In this document: positions 51,483 through 62,035 of the stretch, piece after piece
Layout of the letters: each line of letters starts with the position of its first letter
How positions within the stretch are numbered: the first letter of the stretch is position 1
Source of the DNA: Staphylococcus agnetis
Lineage (GTDB): Bacteria > Bacillota > Bacilli > Staphylococcales > Staphylococcaceae
Assembly (NCBI RefSeq): GCF_002901865.1
Contig: NZ_PPQF01000028.1
Location: 1 to 64,000, forward strand
Direction: 5' to 3'
DNA length: 64,000 bases
The notes under the pieces: model-generated
What the model was told of the DNA's origin: nothing
Seen by the model: only the letters and a program-made list of their open reading frames with translations
Database searches by the model: none
Position numbers and translations under genes: made by a program

Positions 51483-52672
51483 TAATCTTCATCCATTTCT
51501 GGGAGAACCCCTGTTTTAAATATCTCTCTAGGGATAGCAATGGTACAACATGCGTTCGGTACATCTACAATCCCGGCTACAGTACCTTGAACAGGCGCAG
51601 TACCTAGTAACATATACGCTTGTTCACCTGTAAAACCACGCGTTTTTAAAAATTCAATCGCATTTAAACATGCATTTCGATAAGCTGTATTCGCATCTAA
51701 GTATGTTTGTTTCCCGCTAAATTCATTGACGGAAATACCCTCAAATACAATATAATCCGAGTAATTTGGCATAACAGGTCCTGGATTAAATGCTGGATTT
51801 TTCTTTATATTATATTTTTCCATTCCATTTTTGATGACATTCACACGTAAATCAATCCATCCAGGCATCTCTATACCGCCACAAAATGTGATTTCACCGT
51901 CTCCTTGTGAAAAGTGCAAATCACCAACCGACAATTTAGCCCCTTCAACAAATACTGGAAAATAAATACGTGATCCTTTAGATAAATTTTTTATATCACA
52001 ATTCCCACCATTTTCACGTGGTGGAACAGTACGTGCGCCTTCTTTTGCAACACGTTCAAAATCTTTTCCTTTCAGAGTTCCTAAAACCGCAGCATCGGCT
52101 GTAGGAAGGTTAGCCAATACAGGTTCGCGATTGGGATCAGTATCAACAAGTGCGCGCTCACGTTTATTCCATTCATTTAACATGTCTTGTGATGGTGCCA
52201 CACCAATCAGTCCCGGGTGGATAATCCCTGCAAATTCAACGCCAGGTACATGACGACTTGTTGCATAAATGCCATTGAAGTCCCATATAGATTTTTGTGC
52301 ATTAGGATAGTGATCTACTAAAAAACTTCCGCCATTCGTTTTGTCGAAAATGCCGTTAAAGCCCCATTCATGTTCTGGAAAGGTGCCAATGTCTAAAATA
52401 TCAACAACGAGTAAATCGCCTGGTTGAACCTGATTCACATAAACTGGTCCACTCAACACATGCACACGATTTAAATTGACCGTTTTAATATCATTAGGAT
52501 TATCGTCATTAGAAATTTGACCATCTGTCCAATCTAAACACTCCATTCGAAACGCTTCACCAGGATTTACTGAAAATGCTGCTGGAATATCTGGATGCCA
52601 TCTGTTATGACCCGGATGTACTTGCTCATCCATTTTTTTATTTAAATCAACACTAAATAACGTTTTCGGCAT
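51482..52672 (-). CDS. fmdA: Acetamidase/formamidase
   Basis: This enzyme hydrolyses formamide or acetamide to ammonia and the acid. The 396-residue FmdA/AmdA-fold protein shows the typical N-terminal PGHNRWHPDIPA, the metal/active-site region SVGDLHFSQGDGEITFCGGIE, and the C-terminal VQGTVAGIVDVPNACCTIAIPREIF. Together with fmdB it forms a small nitrogen-salvage operon that I do not recall at this place in S. aureus. A strong AAGGGGG box precedes the ATG, and this leader again resembles the RsaE target pattern. Confidence 0.92.
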   Translation of the reverse strand: MPKTLFSVDLNKKMDEQVHPGHNRWHPDIPAAFSVNPGEAFRMECLDWTDGQISNDDNPNDIKTVNLNRVHVLSGPVYVNQVQPGDLLVVDILDIGTFPEHEWGFNGIFDKTNGGSFLVDHYPNAQKSIWDFNGIYATSRHVPGVEFAGIIHPGLIGVAPSQDMLNEWNKRERALVDTDPNREPVLANLPTADAAVLGTLKGKDFERVAKEGARTVPPRENGGNCDIKNLSKGSRIYFPVFVEGAKLSVGDLHFSQGDGEITFCGGIEMPGWIDLRVNVIKNGMEKYNIKKNPAFNPGPVMPNYSDYIVFEGISVNEFSGKQTYLDANTAYRNACLNAIEFLKTRGFTGEQAYMLLGTAPVQGTVAGIVDVPNACCTIAIPREIFKTGVLPEMDED

Positions 52673-52869
52673 ACATACGCCCCCTTATAATGTGATATTT
52701 TTTACTACAGTGTTAAATTACCCTAAAAGTTTTATAATAATCTGAAGTTTCACATTATTTACACACTACATTGCCACTTTATCATCTCTGTAAAATTATA
52801 TTTATGAAACACAATTTACTCGAATGTTATTGAAAAGTTGATACCCTATTATGCCTCATTCCATACTAA

Positions 52870-52914
52870 AAATGCCTTCAAAACTCACCAAACAGTGAAT
52901 TTTGAAGGCTATAC
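52870..52914. terminator. Terminator hairpin, CCTTCAAA family copy 4
   Basis: A 15-bp stem with one G-T pair (52874-52888 against 52895-52909) and a 6-nt loop lies downstream of the ppiB-DUF1871 pair. It shares its core with the three other copies. Confidence 0.78.
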
Positions 52915-52960
52915 TTAATAAGTATCAATGAAATTATTTTACTCAAATTAATGTTTATTT

Positions 52961-53218
52961 TTAGATATTACATTGTTGTTGTAGATTGACGGCTTCATGT
53001 GCTTTTGCTAAGCAAGCGTCATACGATAATGTTTCCTCAAAAGAAAAACGAAAAATATTTTGAAACGCGTATGCAATTTCACTAGGTTCTCCTAATTGAT
53101 GTACAGCATCCATCATTTCATACACTTCCGCGTCCCCTAATGTTTTATCATCAAATTGCATAGGATTCCATTCAGATAACAATTGATAGAGTTGAATATT
53201 TAAATCGTTATTGGCCAC
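52961..53218 (-). CDS. DUF1871 family protein
   Basis: This is an 85-residue acidic helical protein of the DUF1871 family, with LLSEWNPMQF near the start and DAEVYEMMDAVHQLGEPSEIAYAFQ-type core residues (about 28-52). No function is known. The frame starts at a GTG behind AAGGTG. It follows ppiB after 26 bp and probably shares its transcript. Confidence 0.75.
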   Translation of the reverse strand: MANNDLNIQLYQLLSEWNPMQFDDKTLGDAEVYEMMDAVHQLGEPSEIAYAFQNIFRFSFEETLSYDACLAKAHEAVNLQQQCNI

Positions 53219-53244
53219 ACATATTCACCTTCTATTTAAATTTA

Positions 53245-53847
53245 TTACGCGTTGTCATCTTCAATATCGATGGATTCAATTACAACATCATAAGCTGGCT
53301 TATCTCCAGGACCTACTTTTACACTTGCGATATCTTCAAGCGTTTTTTCACCTTCAATTAATTGACCGAAAACTGTGTGTTTTTGATCTAACCAAGGTGT
53401 GCCGCCTTTTTCACGATAAGCTTCAGCAATTTCTTTTGGCCATCCGCCATCTTGTAATTGATTCAACATTTGAGCTGGTAATTCTTTCATTTGTACGATA
53501 AAGAATTGTGAGCCATTTGTGCCTGGACCTGCATTAGCCATTGATAATGCGCCATACAGGTTAAAGGCTTCCATAGAGAATTCATCTTCAAATGGACTAC
53601 CATAAATACTTTCGCCACCCATACCTGTACCAGTTGGGTCACCACCTTGAATCATAAAATCATTAATGACGCGATGGAAAGTGATACCGTTATAATATCC
53701 TTTCTTTGATAATTCTACGAAGTTTTGCACTGTTTTAGGGGCGATCTCAGGGAATAATTTTAAAGTCATATCACCCATATTGGTATGCATTACTGCTTTA
53801 ATTTCATTATCTTGTAATTCTTTAGTAAGTTGAGGATATTTCGTCAT
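53245..53847 (-). CDS. ppiB: Cyclophilin-type peptidyl-prolyl cis-trans isomerase
   Basis: This enzyme catalyses proline isomerisation during folding. The 200-residue protein is a cytosolic cyclophilin (no signal peptide) with the core [21 protein letters not shown], where the Arg is catalytic, then [11 protein letters not shown] and [10 protein letters not shown]. Staphylococcal PpiB is linked to nuclease and haemolysin activity. A GGAG box precedes the ATG; the gene is divergent from kapB. Confidence 0.95.
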   Translation of the reverse strand: MTKYPQLTKELQDNEIKAVMHTNMGDMTLKLFPEIAPKTVQNFVELSKKGYYNGITFHRVINDFMIQGGDPTGTGMGGESIYGSPFEDEFSMEAFNLYGALSMANAGPGTNGSQFFIVQMKELPAQMLNQLQDGGWPKEIAEAYREKGGTPWLDQKHTVFGQLIEGEKTLEDIASVKVGPGDKPAYDVVIESIDIEDDNA

Positions 53848-53920
53848 TTGTCATTTCTCCATTCGTGTTAAACTAAAATATAAACATATCTTAACATATT
53901 TAAGAAAGGAAGGAATATTT

Positions 53921-54301
53921 ATGCGCTACCGATTTGCACATAAAAGCGGTGTATACGGTGTTGAAATTGTTGAAAGAACAGAAGATCAAATATTGGTTAA
54001 AGTATTGCAAGTCATTAAGCATCCTAAACAAGGTGATTTGCATACACCTAATGAAGCTGAAGGTGTCTTTTTTCATGAGCGTAAAGCTTTGAGTTTATAT
54101 GAAAAACGTTACACGACACAAAGTAAACTTAAACCATTTGATGTAGACGTCATGCCTTACGTAGAATCACTTCAACATGCTGTAGCACAATTAGAGTCAA
54201 AACTTAAATCTAATGACACTTTATATAACCAAAAATCACTGATGTGTTTAAAAGCATTAAAAAAAGATTATGAACGTCAATACAAAATGAAATTCGATTA
54301 A
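53921..54301 (+). CDS. kapB: KapB family (kinase-associated lipoprotein B-like) protein
   Basis: This 126-residue protein resembles Bacillus KapB, named for its link to the sporulation kinase KinB. No lipobox is visible here and staphylococci do not sporulate, so the name reflects similarity only. The N-terminal half forms a beta-rich KapB domain (about 1-75, with GVFFHERKALS) and the C-terminal half is helical. It lies upstream of mnhA, separated by a terminator. Confidence 0.82.
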   Translation: MRYRFAHKSGVYGVEIVERTEDQILVKVLQVIKHPKQGDLHTPNEAEGVFFHERKALSLYEKRYTTQSKLKPFDVDVMPYVESLQHAVAQLESKLKSNDTLYNQKSLMCLKALKKDYERQYKMKFD

Positions 54302-54345
54302 TTTTATGACATTTAAGACGAGTTTCTACTTATTTAAAAGAACCT

Positions 54346-54384
54346 AAAAAATCAACTCTGGCTACGGTAAGGGTTGATTTTCTT
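54346..54384 (+). terminator. Terminator of kapB
   Basis: The stem AAATCAACTCT/AGGGTTGATTT (54349-54359 against 54370-54380) is followed by a short T-rich stretch. The probable mnhA -10, TATAAT, lies 17 bp further on at 54401-54406. Confidence 0.72.
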
Positions 54385-54440
54385 CGCATTCATAATCATG
54401 TATAATAAAAGTAATGCAGTTTTATGAAGGAGGACAATTT

Positions 54441-56858
54441 ATGAGTTGGTTACATATTGCGGTGATTTTGCCGTTGATATTCGCACTTATCATACCTGTT
54501 TTGTACCGTTTTTATAAGCGTGTGCATTTAGGATGGTTTGTGTTACCGATTCCAGTTGTGTTGTTCGCATACTTTTTAACGTATCTTCAACCTACTATGT
54601 CCGGTCATTACGAAAAAGCATCTATGAAATGGATGCCACAAATCGGAATGAATTTTGACATATATGTAGACGGTCTCGGCTTATTATTTAGTTTATTAAT
54701 TACCGGTATTGGGAGTCTTGTTGTACTTTATTCTATTAGTTACTTAAGCCGTTCTGAACAACTAGGTAATTTTTATTGCTATTTATTGATGTTTATGAGT
54801 GCCATGTTAGGTGTTGTACTCTCAGATAACTTACTCGTGCTTTACTTATTTTGGGAGCTGACATCATTTTCAAGTTTCTTACTCATTTCATTCTGGCGCC
54901 ATAAAGAAAAATCATTATATGGTGCAATGAAATCAATGATGATTACTGTATTTGGTGGATTATCATTATTAGGTGGATTCATTCTACTTTATATCGCATC
55001 TGGAACATGGAGCATTCGTGAATTAGTACGTCACGTTGATGATATTCATACATCTCCATTTTTCCTTTTAGCAATGATTTTTATTATTATTGGTGCAATG
55101 ACAAAGTCCGCACAATTCCCATTTTACATATGGTTGCCTGATGCGATGGAAGCACCGACACCTGTAAGTGCATATCTTCACTCAGCAACGATGGTTAAAG
55201 CTGGAATTTATTTAATTGCTCGTTTGACACCCCTTTTCGCAGTATCTCAAGGGTGGATTTGGACAGTTACATTATTTGGATTAGTCACTCTTTTTTGGGG
55301 ATCTTTAAATGCAACCAAGCAACAGGATTTAAAAGGTATTTTAGCCTTTTCTACTGTCTCTCAACTAGGGATGATTATGTCCATGCTTGGAATAGGTGCA
55401 GTCAGCTATCATTTTAATGGCGCAGAAAATCAATTTTATGTCGCAGCTTATAGTGCTGCAATTTTCCATTTAATCAACCATGCGACATTTAAAGGTGCAC
55501 TTTTCATGATTACAGGTGCCGTTGACCATGCGACAGGTACGCGTGACATAAAAAAACTCGGTGGCTTAATGACAATTATGCCAATTTCATTTACGCTTAC
55601 CATCATTACTTCATTAAGTATGGCAGGCGTCCCACCTTTTAACGGTTTTCTATCTAAAGAGCAATTTTTAGAAGCCATGATAGAAGTCACAAGCGCTAAC
55701 GTATTCAGTTTAAATACTTTAGGTTTGCTCTTACCAATTGTTGCCGTAATTGGTAGTATATTTACATTTGTGTATTCATTTAAATTTATAACTGAAATCT
55801 TTTTAGGGAACTATCAACCTGATGCATTACCACATAAAGCACATGAGGCATCCATATTGATGAATATCCCTCCAATTATTTTATCAACATTAGTCATCGC
55901 TATAGGCTTATTCCCTAGTTTAGTATCGACACCGTTAGTCGAACCGGCTGTTAAATCTATAGCTAACATTGATAACATCACGGCTGAATTTCATTTATGG
56001 CATGGCTTTACACCTGCATTTATGGCAACACTCATCATATACGTTGTCGGTGCTATTTTGTTATTAACACATAAGAAATGGGTTCCGGTTATAAAAGGGT
56101 TACCTCAATTTCTAACTTTAAACTATTGGTACGATCAAACAGGACGCTATTCACCTTTCTATGCGACACAATTAACACGTACGTATATGACCGGTTTTAG
56201 TCGAAATAATATTGTGATTATATTTACTACATTAATTATTATCACAGTTGTGACGCTTATTTTAGTGCCATTTACGTTCGACTTTAAGCATGTGTCACCG
56301 ATACGTCCATATGAATTTATATCTGTTATTACGATTATCATAGCGGCTGTAATGATTATGTTTGCACGTTCACGACTCTTCAGCATTATTATGCTGAGTG
56401 CAGTAGGGTATTCGATGGCCATTTTCTTCATTTTCTTTAATGCGCCAGATCTTGCATTAACTCAATTTGTAGTAGAAACCATTTCCACTGCCCTATTTTT
56501 ACTATGTTTTTATCACTTGCCAAATATGAGCCGTTATAATGAAACACCTAGATTTAAGATCGTCAATGTCGTAATTTCAATTAGCGTTGGTCTTATCGTT
56601 ACTATTTTAGGCTTAATCGCTTATGGCAACCGTCATTTTATATCAATTAGTGAATTTTATAAAAAGCATGTTTATGACCTTGCAGAAGGTAAAAACATGG
56701 TCAACGTAATTTTAGTAGACTTCCGTGGAACGGATACATTATTTGAGTCTGCTGTGCTAGGTATCGCAGGTATGGCCATTTATACACTCATTAAATTACG
56801 TGCAAAACACAAAAATGGTTATGAAAGGATTGAGAAAATTGAACAGACAGAAAAATGA
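54441..56858 (+). CDS. mnhA1: Na+/H+ antiporter Mnh1 subunit A
   Basis: MnhA is the largest subunit of the Mrp/Mnh (CPA3) multi-subunit antiporter, related to the NuoL proton channel of complex I. The 805 residues contain about 20 membrane segments. The conserved charged residues sit in [14 protein letters not shown] and in [24 protein letters not shown]-type helices, and a C-terminal MnhB-like region follows. The frame is open from 54414, but AAGGAGG before the ATG at 54441 sets the start. It is the first of seven genes and overlaps mnhB. Confidence 0.96.
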   Translation: MSWLHIAVILPLIFALIIPVLYRFYKRVHLGWFVLPIPVVLFAYFLTYLQPTMSGHYEKASMKWMPQIGMNFDIYVDGLGLLFSLLITGIGSLVVLYSISYLSRSEQLGNFYCYLLMFMSAMLGVVLSDNLLVLYLFWELTSFSSFLLISFWRHKEKSLYGAMKSMMITVFGGLSLLGGFILLYIASGTWSIRELVRHVDDIHTSPFFLLAMIFIIIGAMTKSAQFPFYIWLPDAMEAPTPVSAYLHSATMVKAGIYLIARLTPLFAVSQGWIWTVTLFGLVTLFWGSLNATKQQDLKGILAFSTVSQLGMIMSMLGIGAVSYHFNGAENQFYVAAYSAAIFHLINHATFKGALFMITGAVDHATGTRDIKKLGGLMTIMPISFTLTIITSLSMAGVPPFNGFLSKEQFLEAMIEVTSANVFSLNTLGLLLPIVAVIGSIFTFVYSFKFITEIFLGNYQPDALPHKAHEASILMNIPPIILSTLVIAIGLFPSLVSTPLVEPAVKSIANIDNITAEFHLWHGFTPAFMATLIIYVVGAILLLTHKKWVPVIKGLPQFLTLNYWYDQTGRYSPFYATQLTRTYMTGFSRNNIVIIFTTLIIITVVTLILVPFTFDFKHVSPIRPYEFISVITIIIAAVMIMFARSRLFSIIMLSAVGYSMAIFFIFFNAPDLALTQFVVETISTALFLLCFYHLPNMSRYNETPRFKIVNVVISISVGLIVTILGLIAYGNRHFISISEFYKKHVYDLAEGKNMVNVILVDFRGTDTLFESAVLGIAGMAIYTLIKLRAKHKNGYERIEKIEQTEK

Positions 56859-57267
56859 TTTAATTTCACAATACTCTGCACTGATTATCTTTTTCTTAAT
56901 AATGATGTTCGGTTTCTCTCTCTTTTTAGCCGGACATTATACTCCTGGAGGCGGCTTTATTGGTGGACTCCTTGTATCGAGTGCACTGGTAATTATTGCA
57001 GTGGCCTTTGATGTTAAAACAATGCGTAAAGTGTTCCCATGGGATTTTAAAAAACTTATCGCACTCGGCTTAGCATTTTGTGTTTTTTCACCCATGTTGA
57101 GTTGGACATATGGTAAGAACTTTTTCACACATACTTCTGTGGATATCCCTTTACCTTTATTAGCACCGATGCATGTTCATACAGCTGTACTTTTTGATAC
57201 TGGCGTACTTTTCGTTGTTGTAGGTACAGTATTAACAATTATTTTAACGATTGGAGAGAATGAGTAA
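56839..57267 (+). CDS. mnhB1: Na+/H+ antiporter Mnh1 subunit B
   Basis: This is a small membrane subunit (142 residues, four hydrophobic segments) with the family block [18 protein letters not shown]. The N-terminus expected from S. aureus, NRQ-N-DLI, is reached from a TTG at 56839, which lies nine bases past AAGGA and inside the 3' end of mnhA; that start gives exactly the usual length. An in-frame ATG at 56821 would add six residues. The stop overlaps the start of mnhC. Confidence 0.92.
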   Translation: MNRQKNDLISQYSALIIFFLIMMFGFSLFLAGHYTPGGGFIGGLLVSSALVIIAVAFDVKTMRKVFPWDFKKLIALGLAFCVFSPMLSWTYGKNFFTHTSVDIPLPLLAPMHVHTAVLFDTGVLFVVVGTVLTIILTIGENE

Positions 57268-57614
57268 TGGAAATTGTATTAATAGTCGTTTGTGGTTTGC
57301 TTACATCCATTGGCGTGTACCTCATTCTTTCTAAAAGTTTAATAAGAATTATTATAGGTACCGCACTGTTATCACATGCTGCAAATTTATTTTTATTAAC
57401 AATGGGTGGTCTAAAAACTGGAAATGTTCCTATTTTCGAAAAGAATGTTACCAATTATGTAGACCCTATTCCTCAAGCTTTAATTTTAACAGCAATTGTA
57501 ATTTCATTCGCAGTCACTGCTTTTTTCTTAGTACTTGCTTTTCGTAGTTATAAAGAATTAGGCACAGACAACGTAGAACGTATGAAAGGAGTGCCACAAG
57601 ATGATGATGAATGA
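57267..57614 (+). CDS. mnhC1: Na+/H+ antiporter Mnh1 subunit C
   Basis: MnhC is a NuoK-like subunit of 115 residues with three membrane segments. It includes [22 protein letters not shown] and the acid-containing [21 protein letters not shown] block (given in part) that matches the NuoK proton path. It overlaps mnhD by 14 bp, so translation is coupled. Confidence 0.95.
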   Translation: MEIVLIVVCGLLTSIGVYLILSKSLIRIIIGTALLSHAANLFLLTMGGLKTGNVPIFEKNVTNYVDPIPQALILTAIVISFAVTAFFLVLAFRSYKELGTDNVERMKGVPQDDDE

Positions 57615-59103
57615 GAATTTAATTGTAATGCTTGTGGCGATTCCAGTCATAACTACGATTTTACTTATTTTTAGTGGTTTGCGACCGTATATTAAAAGAT
57701 ATATTGCTTTAATAGGTACGCTCATCACATTAGGCTTTGCAATTTGGAACTTTGTCAATGTATGGGTCGCCGGTCATCCGATTGTCCTTGAATTGGGCTC
57801 GTGGAAAGCGCCCTACAGCATTGTGTTTGTTTTAGATTTATTTAGTGCGTTACTTGTTATGACGAGTACGCTGATTACTGTATTGATTATATTATTTTCA
57901 TATCAATCTATAGGTTTACATCGTGAAACGTATTATTACTATTTTACTGTTATGTTTATGCTTGCTGGTATCAATGGTGCTTTTATTACTGGCGACATTT
58001 TTAACTTATTCGTATTCTTTGAAGTCTTCTTAATGGCTTCTTACGGACTTATGGTTATTGGTGGAACAAAAATACAATTACAAGAAAGCGTCAAATATTT
58101 ACTAGTGAATGTCGTATCTTCAGCGTTTTTTGTTATCGGCGTAGGTATTCTATATTCCGTTGTTGGTACGTTAAATATGGCTGATATTAGTGTTAAATTA
58201 GGTAAAGTTTCACACGAGCATCCAGGTTTAATTAGTATCGTATTTATTTTATTTATATTTGTATTTGCCACTAAGGCAGGTACGTTCCCAATGTACGTAT
58301 GGCTTCCAGGTGCATACTACGCTCCTCCTTTTGCTATCATTGCATTTTTCGGTGCGTTACTTACTAAAGTCGGCGTCTATGCCATTGCACGTACAATGAG
58401 TTTGTTCTTCCATGATACATTAACAATTTCACATTACACGATACTTACATTAGCACTACTCACCATTATCTTTGGTTCTGTCGGTGCTGTAGCCTATCGA
58501 GATACAAAACGTATTATTCTATATAATATTATGATTGCTGTCGGTGTGATTTTAGTTGGTGTTGCAATGATGAATCAAGCAGGAATCATTGGTGCCATTT
58601 ATTACACTTTACATGACATGCTAGTCAAAGCTGCGTTATTTTTCTTAATTGGTATCATGTACAAAATCACAAAAACAACAGATCTACGAAAATTTGGTGG
58701 TTTAATTCATCATTATCCACTTCTAGGATGGACATTTTTCATTGCTGCATTAAGTTTAGCTGGGATTCCACCACTAAGTGGATTCTATGGAAAGTTATAT
58801 ATCGTCCAAGCAACATTCCAAAAAGGATTTTACGTAAGTGGTATCATCGTCCTTCTTTCAAGCTTGGTCGTGCTATATTCGGTTATTAATATATTCTTAC
58901 GCGGATTCTTTGGTAAAAGTTATGGCTATGTTTATAACCCGCGTTTACACCATAGAGGATTGCTAGCCGTCGCTGTACTTTCGGTAATCATTACTGTTAT
59001 TTTTGGTTTAACAGCAGGTCAGTTATATCCGTTTATTGCAGAAGGTGCAAAATCGTTCTATCAACCAGAAACCTATATTCAAAGCGTTTTAGGAGGCGAT
59101 TAA
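57601..59103 (+). CDS. mnhD1: Na+/H+ antiporter Mnh1 subunit D
   Basis: MnhD is a NuoN/NuoM-like proton-translocating subunit of 500 residues with about 14 membrane segments. The conserved Glu in [16 protein letters not shown] and the Lys in [22 protein letters not shown] are in place. Three consecutive in-frame ATG/ATG/ATG codons open the gene behind AAAGGAG; the first is used here, and the second or third would change little. Confidence 0.95.
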   Translation: MMMNENLIVMLVAIPVITTILLIFSGLRPYIKRYIALIGTLITLGFAIWNFVNVWVAGHPIVLELGSWKAPYSIVFVLDLFSALLVMTSTLITVLIILFSYQSIGLHRETYYYYFTVMFMLAGINGAFITGDIFNLFVFFEVFLMASYGLMVIGGTKIQLQESVKYLLVNVVSSAFFVIGVGILYSVVGTLNMADISVKLGKVSHEHPGLISIVFILFIFVFATKAGTFPMYVWLPGAYYAPPFAIIAFFGALLTKVGVYAIARTMSLFFHDTLTISHYTILTLALLTIIFGSVGAVAYRDTKRIILYNIMIAVGVILVGVAMMNQAGIIGAIYYTLHDMLVKAALFFLIGIMYKITKTTDLRKFGGLIHHYPLLGWTFFIAALSLAGIPPLSGFYGKLYIVQATFQKGFYVSGIIVLLSSLVVLYSVINIFLRGFFGKSYGYVYNPRLHHRGLLAVAVLSVIITVIFGLTAGQLYPFIAEGAKSFYQPETYIQSVLGGD

Positions 59104-59583
59104 ATGGCAGTTCAAATATTAATTAATATTATTTTAGCTGTGTTTTGGTTATTTTTATCAGGCAGCTATACGATGAATTCATTTGTTCTTGGTTTTTTAT
59201 TCGCCCTATTACTCGTTTATTTAATGCGTCAAATCCTGCCGGGTCGATTTTATGTTGTAACGATTTATAAAGTCATCAAGCTTGCATTCATTTTCATCAT
59301 CGAATTGATTAAAGCTAACTTTGACGTTTTTAAAGTCATTATCCAGCCTCGTCTTAAAAACGAATCTGCATTCTTTGTATATGAAACAGATTTAGAGCAC
59401 AAATGGCAAGTAGCGTTGTTGTCCAACTTAATCACATTGACACCTGGTACTGTAGTGATAGGTGTTAATGACGATATGAAACGTTTATATATTCATTGTC
59501 TCGACTTTTCAACAAAAGAAGAAGAAGTCGCTTCAATTAAAAACTCACTTGAAAAAGCGGTGAAAGAAGTAGGTGAATCCTAA
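59104..59583 (+). CDS. mnhE1: Na+/H+ antiporter Mnh1 subunit E
   Basis: This is a 159-residue subunit with two to three N-terminal membrane segments and a soluble C-terminal part. The typical [18 protein letters not shown] block near 105-122 marks the MrpE/MnhE family. The ATG follows the mnhD stop directly, behind TTAGGAGG. Confidence 0.94.
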   Translation: MAVQILINIILAVFWLFLSGSYTMNSFVLGFLFALLLVYLMRQILPGRFYVVTIYKVIKLAFIFIIELIKANFDVFKVIIQPRLKNESAFFVYETDLEHKWQVALLSNLITLTPGTVVIGVNDDMKRLYIHCLDFSTKEEEVASIKNSLEKAVKEVGES

Positions 59584-59876
59584 TGAACTATGACATATTA
59601 ATCATTGTTGCATTAATTATTGTAGTGCTCTCTATATTGGCGATGCTCGTACGTGTCATTTTAGGCCCTACACTTGCGGATCGTGTTGTTGCATTAGATG
59701 CCATTGGTATCCAATTAATGGCCATTGTAGGTTTGTTTTCTATCATTTTAAATACACCCTATATGATAGTAGCAATACTATTAATTGGTATACTTGCTTT
59801 CTTAGGCACAGCCGTGTTTGCTAAATTTATGGATAAAGGTGAGGTGATCGAACATGACAGAAACCATCGTGACTAG
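59583..59876 (+). CDS. mnhF1: Na+/H+ antiporter Mnh1 subunit F
   Basis: This is a 97-residue subunit with three membrane segments and the conserved [19 protein letters not shown] loop. The ATG overlaps the mnhE stop by one base, and its own end overlaps mnhG by 23 bp. Confidence 0.94.
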   Translation: MNYDILIIVALIIVVLSILAMLVRVILGPTLADRVVALDAIGIQLMAIVGLFSIILNTPYMIVAILLIGILAFLGTAVFAKFMDKGEVIEHDRNHRD

Positions 59877-60210
59877 TTTAGGCGTTCTACTTGTCATTAT
59901 CGGTGCATTGTTTAGCGCGTTGGCAGCTTTTGGTATTTTGAAATTAGATGATGTGTATTCACGTGCACATGCTGCTGGTAAAGCGGCAACATTAGGTGCC
60001 ATGCTCTTACTTACTGGCGTGTTCATCTATTTTATCGGTAAAGAGGGATATGTTAATTTTCAACTTTTAATCGGTATATTCTTTGTTTTTATTACCGGTC
60101 CTTTAGCAAGCCATATGATTTTAAAAGCGGCATATAATTTAAAGGCACCCGCATCAAAGCGCTTAAAACTTGATGAAGTTAAAAAAGATTTAGACGGCAA
60201 AAAACTTTAA
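59854..60210 (+). CDS. mnhG1: Na+/H+ antiporter Mnh1 subunit G
   Basis: This is a 118-residue subunit with three membrane segments. The family block [18 protein letters not shown] (about 32-49) is complete. GAGGTGATCGAAC inside mnhF supplies the ribosome-binding site. It closes the Mnh1 operon, which exports Na+ in exchange for protons and supports pH and salt tolerance. Confidence 0.94.
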   Translation: MTETIVTSLGVLLVIIGALFSALAAFGILKLDDVYSRAHAAGKAATLGAMLLLTGVFIYFIGKEGYVNFQLLIGIFFVFITGPLASHMILKAAYNLKAPASKRLKLDEVKKDLDGKKL

Positions 60211-60234
60211 TATTCAACTTAATCCATTGATATT

Positions 60235-60276
60235 AGCGAGGATTCATTCTTTCATAGATGACATCCTCGCTTTTTT
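60235..60276 (+). terminator. Terminator of mnhABCDEFG
   Basis: The stem AGCGAGGAT/ATCCTCGCT (60235-60243 against 60263-60271) is followed by T6, 24 bp past the mnhG stop. Confidence 0.87.
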
Positions 60277-60443
60277 ACATCATTCCCTTCTGTTACCGGT
60301 CATAACTCTTTGGCAAATTCTTTACCACACACCTTGTTCGATAAAAATTTTAATGTTTAAGTGCGTTATTTATTATTCTTGAATAATTTTAAAAGTGTCG
60401 CTATATTTAAAGTGTAAAAATATACCTAGAAAGGACTAGAGAG

Positions 60444-61568
60444 ATGAAAGGTGCTACTTCAATATTCTGCACATTATTGTTATTATTGCTGTTTGTAGCA
60501 GGTTGTACACAACAACATCAAAGTAGTAAACGCAACAGTGATGATGCCTCCATGTATGCAAAACATAAATCAAAAGTAAATGATGATTGGAAACCTTATA
60601 AAGGAGAAATTTACCATGTATTTTTTCATCCGGTTATAACTGATCCAAAAGTAGCATTTGATAGTAAAAATCCAAGTGCGAAAGGTAATAATGACTGGAT
60701 GGTTACAACAAAAGAATTCAAATCAGCCATTGAGGAATTACATAAAAACAACTATATTTTGATAGACCCTCACGATGCTTATGACCTTCAATCATCACCT
60801 ATAAAAAAGAAAACATTGAAATTACCTAAAAATAAGAAACCATTAATATTATCTATCGATGATATGAACTATTATGATTATATGCGCGGAAAAGGATACG
60901 ATGATCGCCTCGTTTTAGATGAATCACAACATGTCGTTTCAGAAACGAAAGATAAACAAGGAAAGATTACCCATTCAAAAAGTGACGATATCGAACCAAT
61001 CTTAAATGATTTTGTAAAAGCGCACCCTGACTTTTCTTTAAATGGGCAAAAGGGTGTTGTAGCATAAACGGGCTATAGTGGTGTAATAGGTTATCGAACA
61101 AATGAAACAGATAGTAAAGATTATGAGCAACGTAAAAAAGATGCTAAAAAAGTTGTAGACGCAATGAAACGCGATGGTTGGACATTTGCCAGTCATTCAT
61201 ATGGACATATTAATTTTGAAAAATCATCTTATAAAGCAATTGTCAACGATACCCAAAAATGGGAAAAAGAAGTCGTACCTATTGTTGGTAAAACGGATTT
61301 ATTTATTTTCCCTCATGGTGCACAAGATCGTCATACACCAGCGTATAACTATTTAATTAAAGAAGGTCATTTTAAATATCTCGCTGGTGTGGGTCCTAAT
61401 AATTTTACAGATGTTTCACCTGATAATGTATATCAAGATAGAGTTGCTATAGATGGTCTGAACCTATATGAATTTAAATATAAACTCAAACCATTTCTTA
61501 TACCTGAAAATGTATATAACAAAGAAGATCGTGCTTATTTTAAAGGGAATAAATCCTATGCATATTAA
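60444..61568 (+). pseudogene. Polysaccharide deacetylase-family lipoprotein, interrupted by one in-frame stop
   Basis: The 374-codon frame is intact except for a single TAA at codon 208 (61065-61067). The reading frame is unchanged on both sides, and one base change (TAA from TTA, Leu) would restore it. The N-terminus is a lipoprotein signal peptide with Cys21. NodB-type deacetylase motifs are split by the stop: the acidic motif SIDD (137-140) lies before it, while the metal-binding HSYGH (251-255) and the later FPHGAQ come after. The 207-residue product should therefore be inactive. Enzymes of this type remove acetyl groups from surface glycans. An AAAGGA box precedes the ATG. A sequencing error remains possible. 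Confidence 0.85.
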
Positions 61569-61570
61569 TT

Positions 61571-61638
61571 AAAAGCCATCTTTGAATGTGGAGTAAAGGA
61601 TTCCTCCTATACTTCTCTCAAAGATGGCTTTTTTTATA
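61571..61638. terminator. Bidirectional terminator between the deacetylase pseudogene and thioesterase
   Basis: The inverted repeat AAAAGCCATCTTTGA/TCAAAGATGGCTTTT (61571-61585 against 61618-61632) is followed by a T run. Confidence 0.82.
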
Positions 61639-62011
61639 TATTTTTTTGTTTGACCGCTATAGTTCCTCTCATTACTGTAATGAGTATGCCTTCCTCATTA
61701 GTAATTTTGACATCCCAAACGTGTGTCATGCGACCACGATGTAAAAGGGTTGCTGTAGCAATCACTTTTCCACTTTGTACTGATTTAATATGATTGGCAT
61801 TCATCTCTAAACCAACAGGTATCTCTTTTGTAACATCTAATAAATGTGAGGATCCTATAGAACATGCCGTTTCGCCTAAGGCCATTGTTGCCCCTCCATG
61901 AAGATAACCGAACGGTTGTTTCACATTATCTGTCACCGGCATTTCCATTTTAAGATACCCCTGATGTTGCTCTACCACTTTCATATTTAATAATTCCACT
62001 AAATTCGACAT
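61634..62011 (-). CDS. PaaI-family hotdog-fold thioesterase
   Basis: This 125-residue single hotdog-domain protein has the 4HBT/PaaI signature YLHGGATMALGETACSIGS, where the acidic residue in ALGET is the likely catalytic base. These enzymes hydrolyse acyl-CoA thioesters; a role as DHNA-CoA thioesterase in menaquinone synthesis is possible but cannot be assigned. An AAGGAGG box precedes the ATG; it follows the antiporter gene after 24 bp and probably shares its transcript. Confidence 0.88.
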   Translation of the reverse strand: MSNLVELLNMKVVEQHQGYLKMEMPVTDNVKQPFGYLHGGATMALGETACSIGSSHLLDVTKEIPVGLEMNANHIKSVQSGKVIATATLLHRGRMTHVWDVKITNEEGILITVMRGTIAVKQKNI

Positions 62012-62035
62012 GCCTATGCCTCCTTAATAACATCA

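Noticed and set aside
61065-61067. Programmed readthrough or recoding of the deacetylase TAA
   Set aside because: TAA is the strongest stop, there is no downstream structure or selenocysteine context visible, and the downstream catalytic motifs simply show that the frame was once open. A nonsense mutation or sequencing error is simpler.
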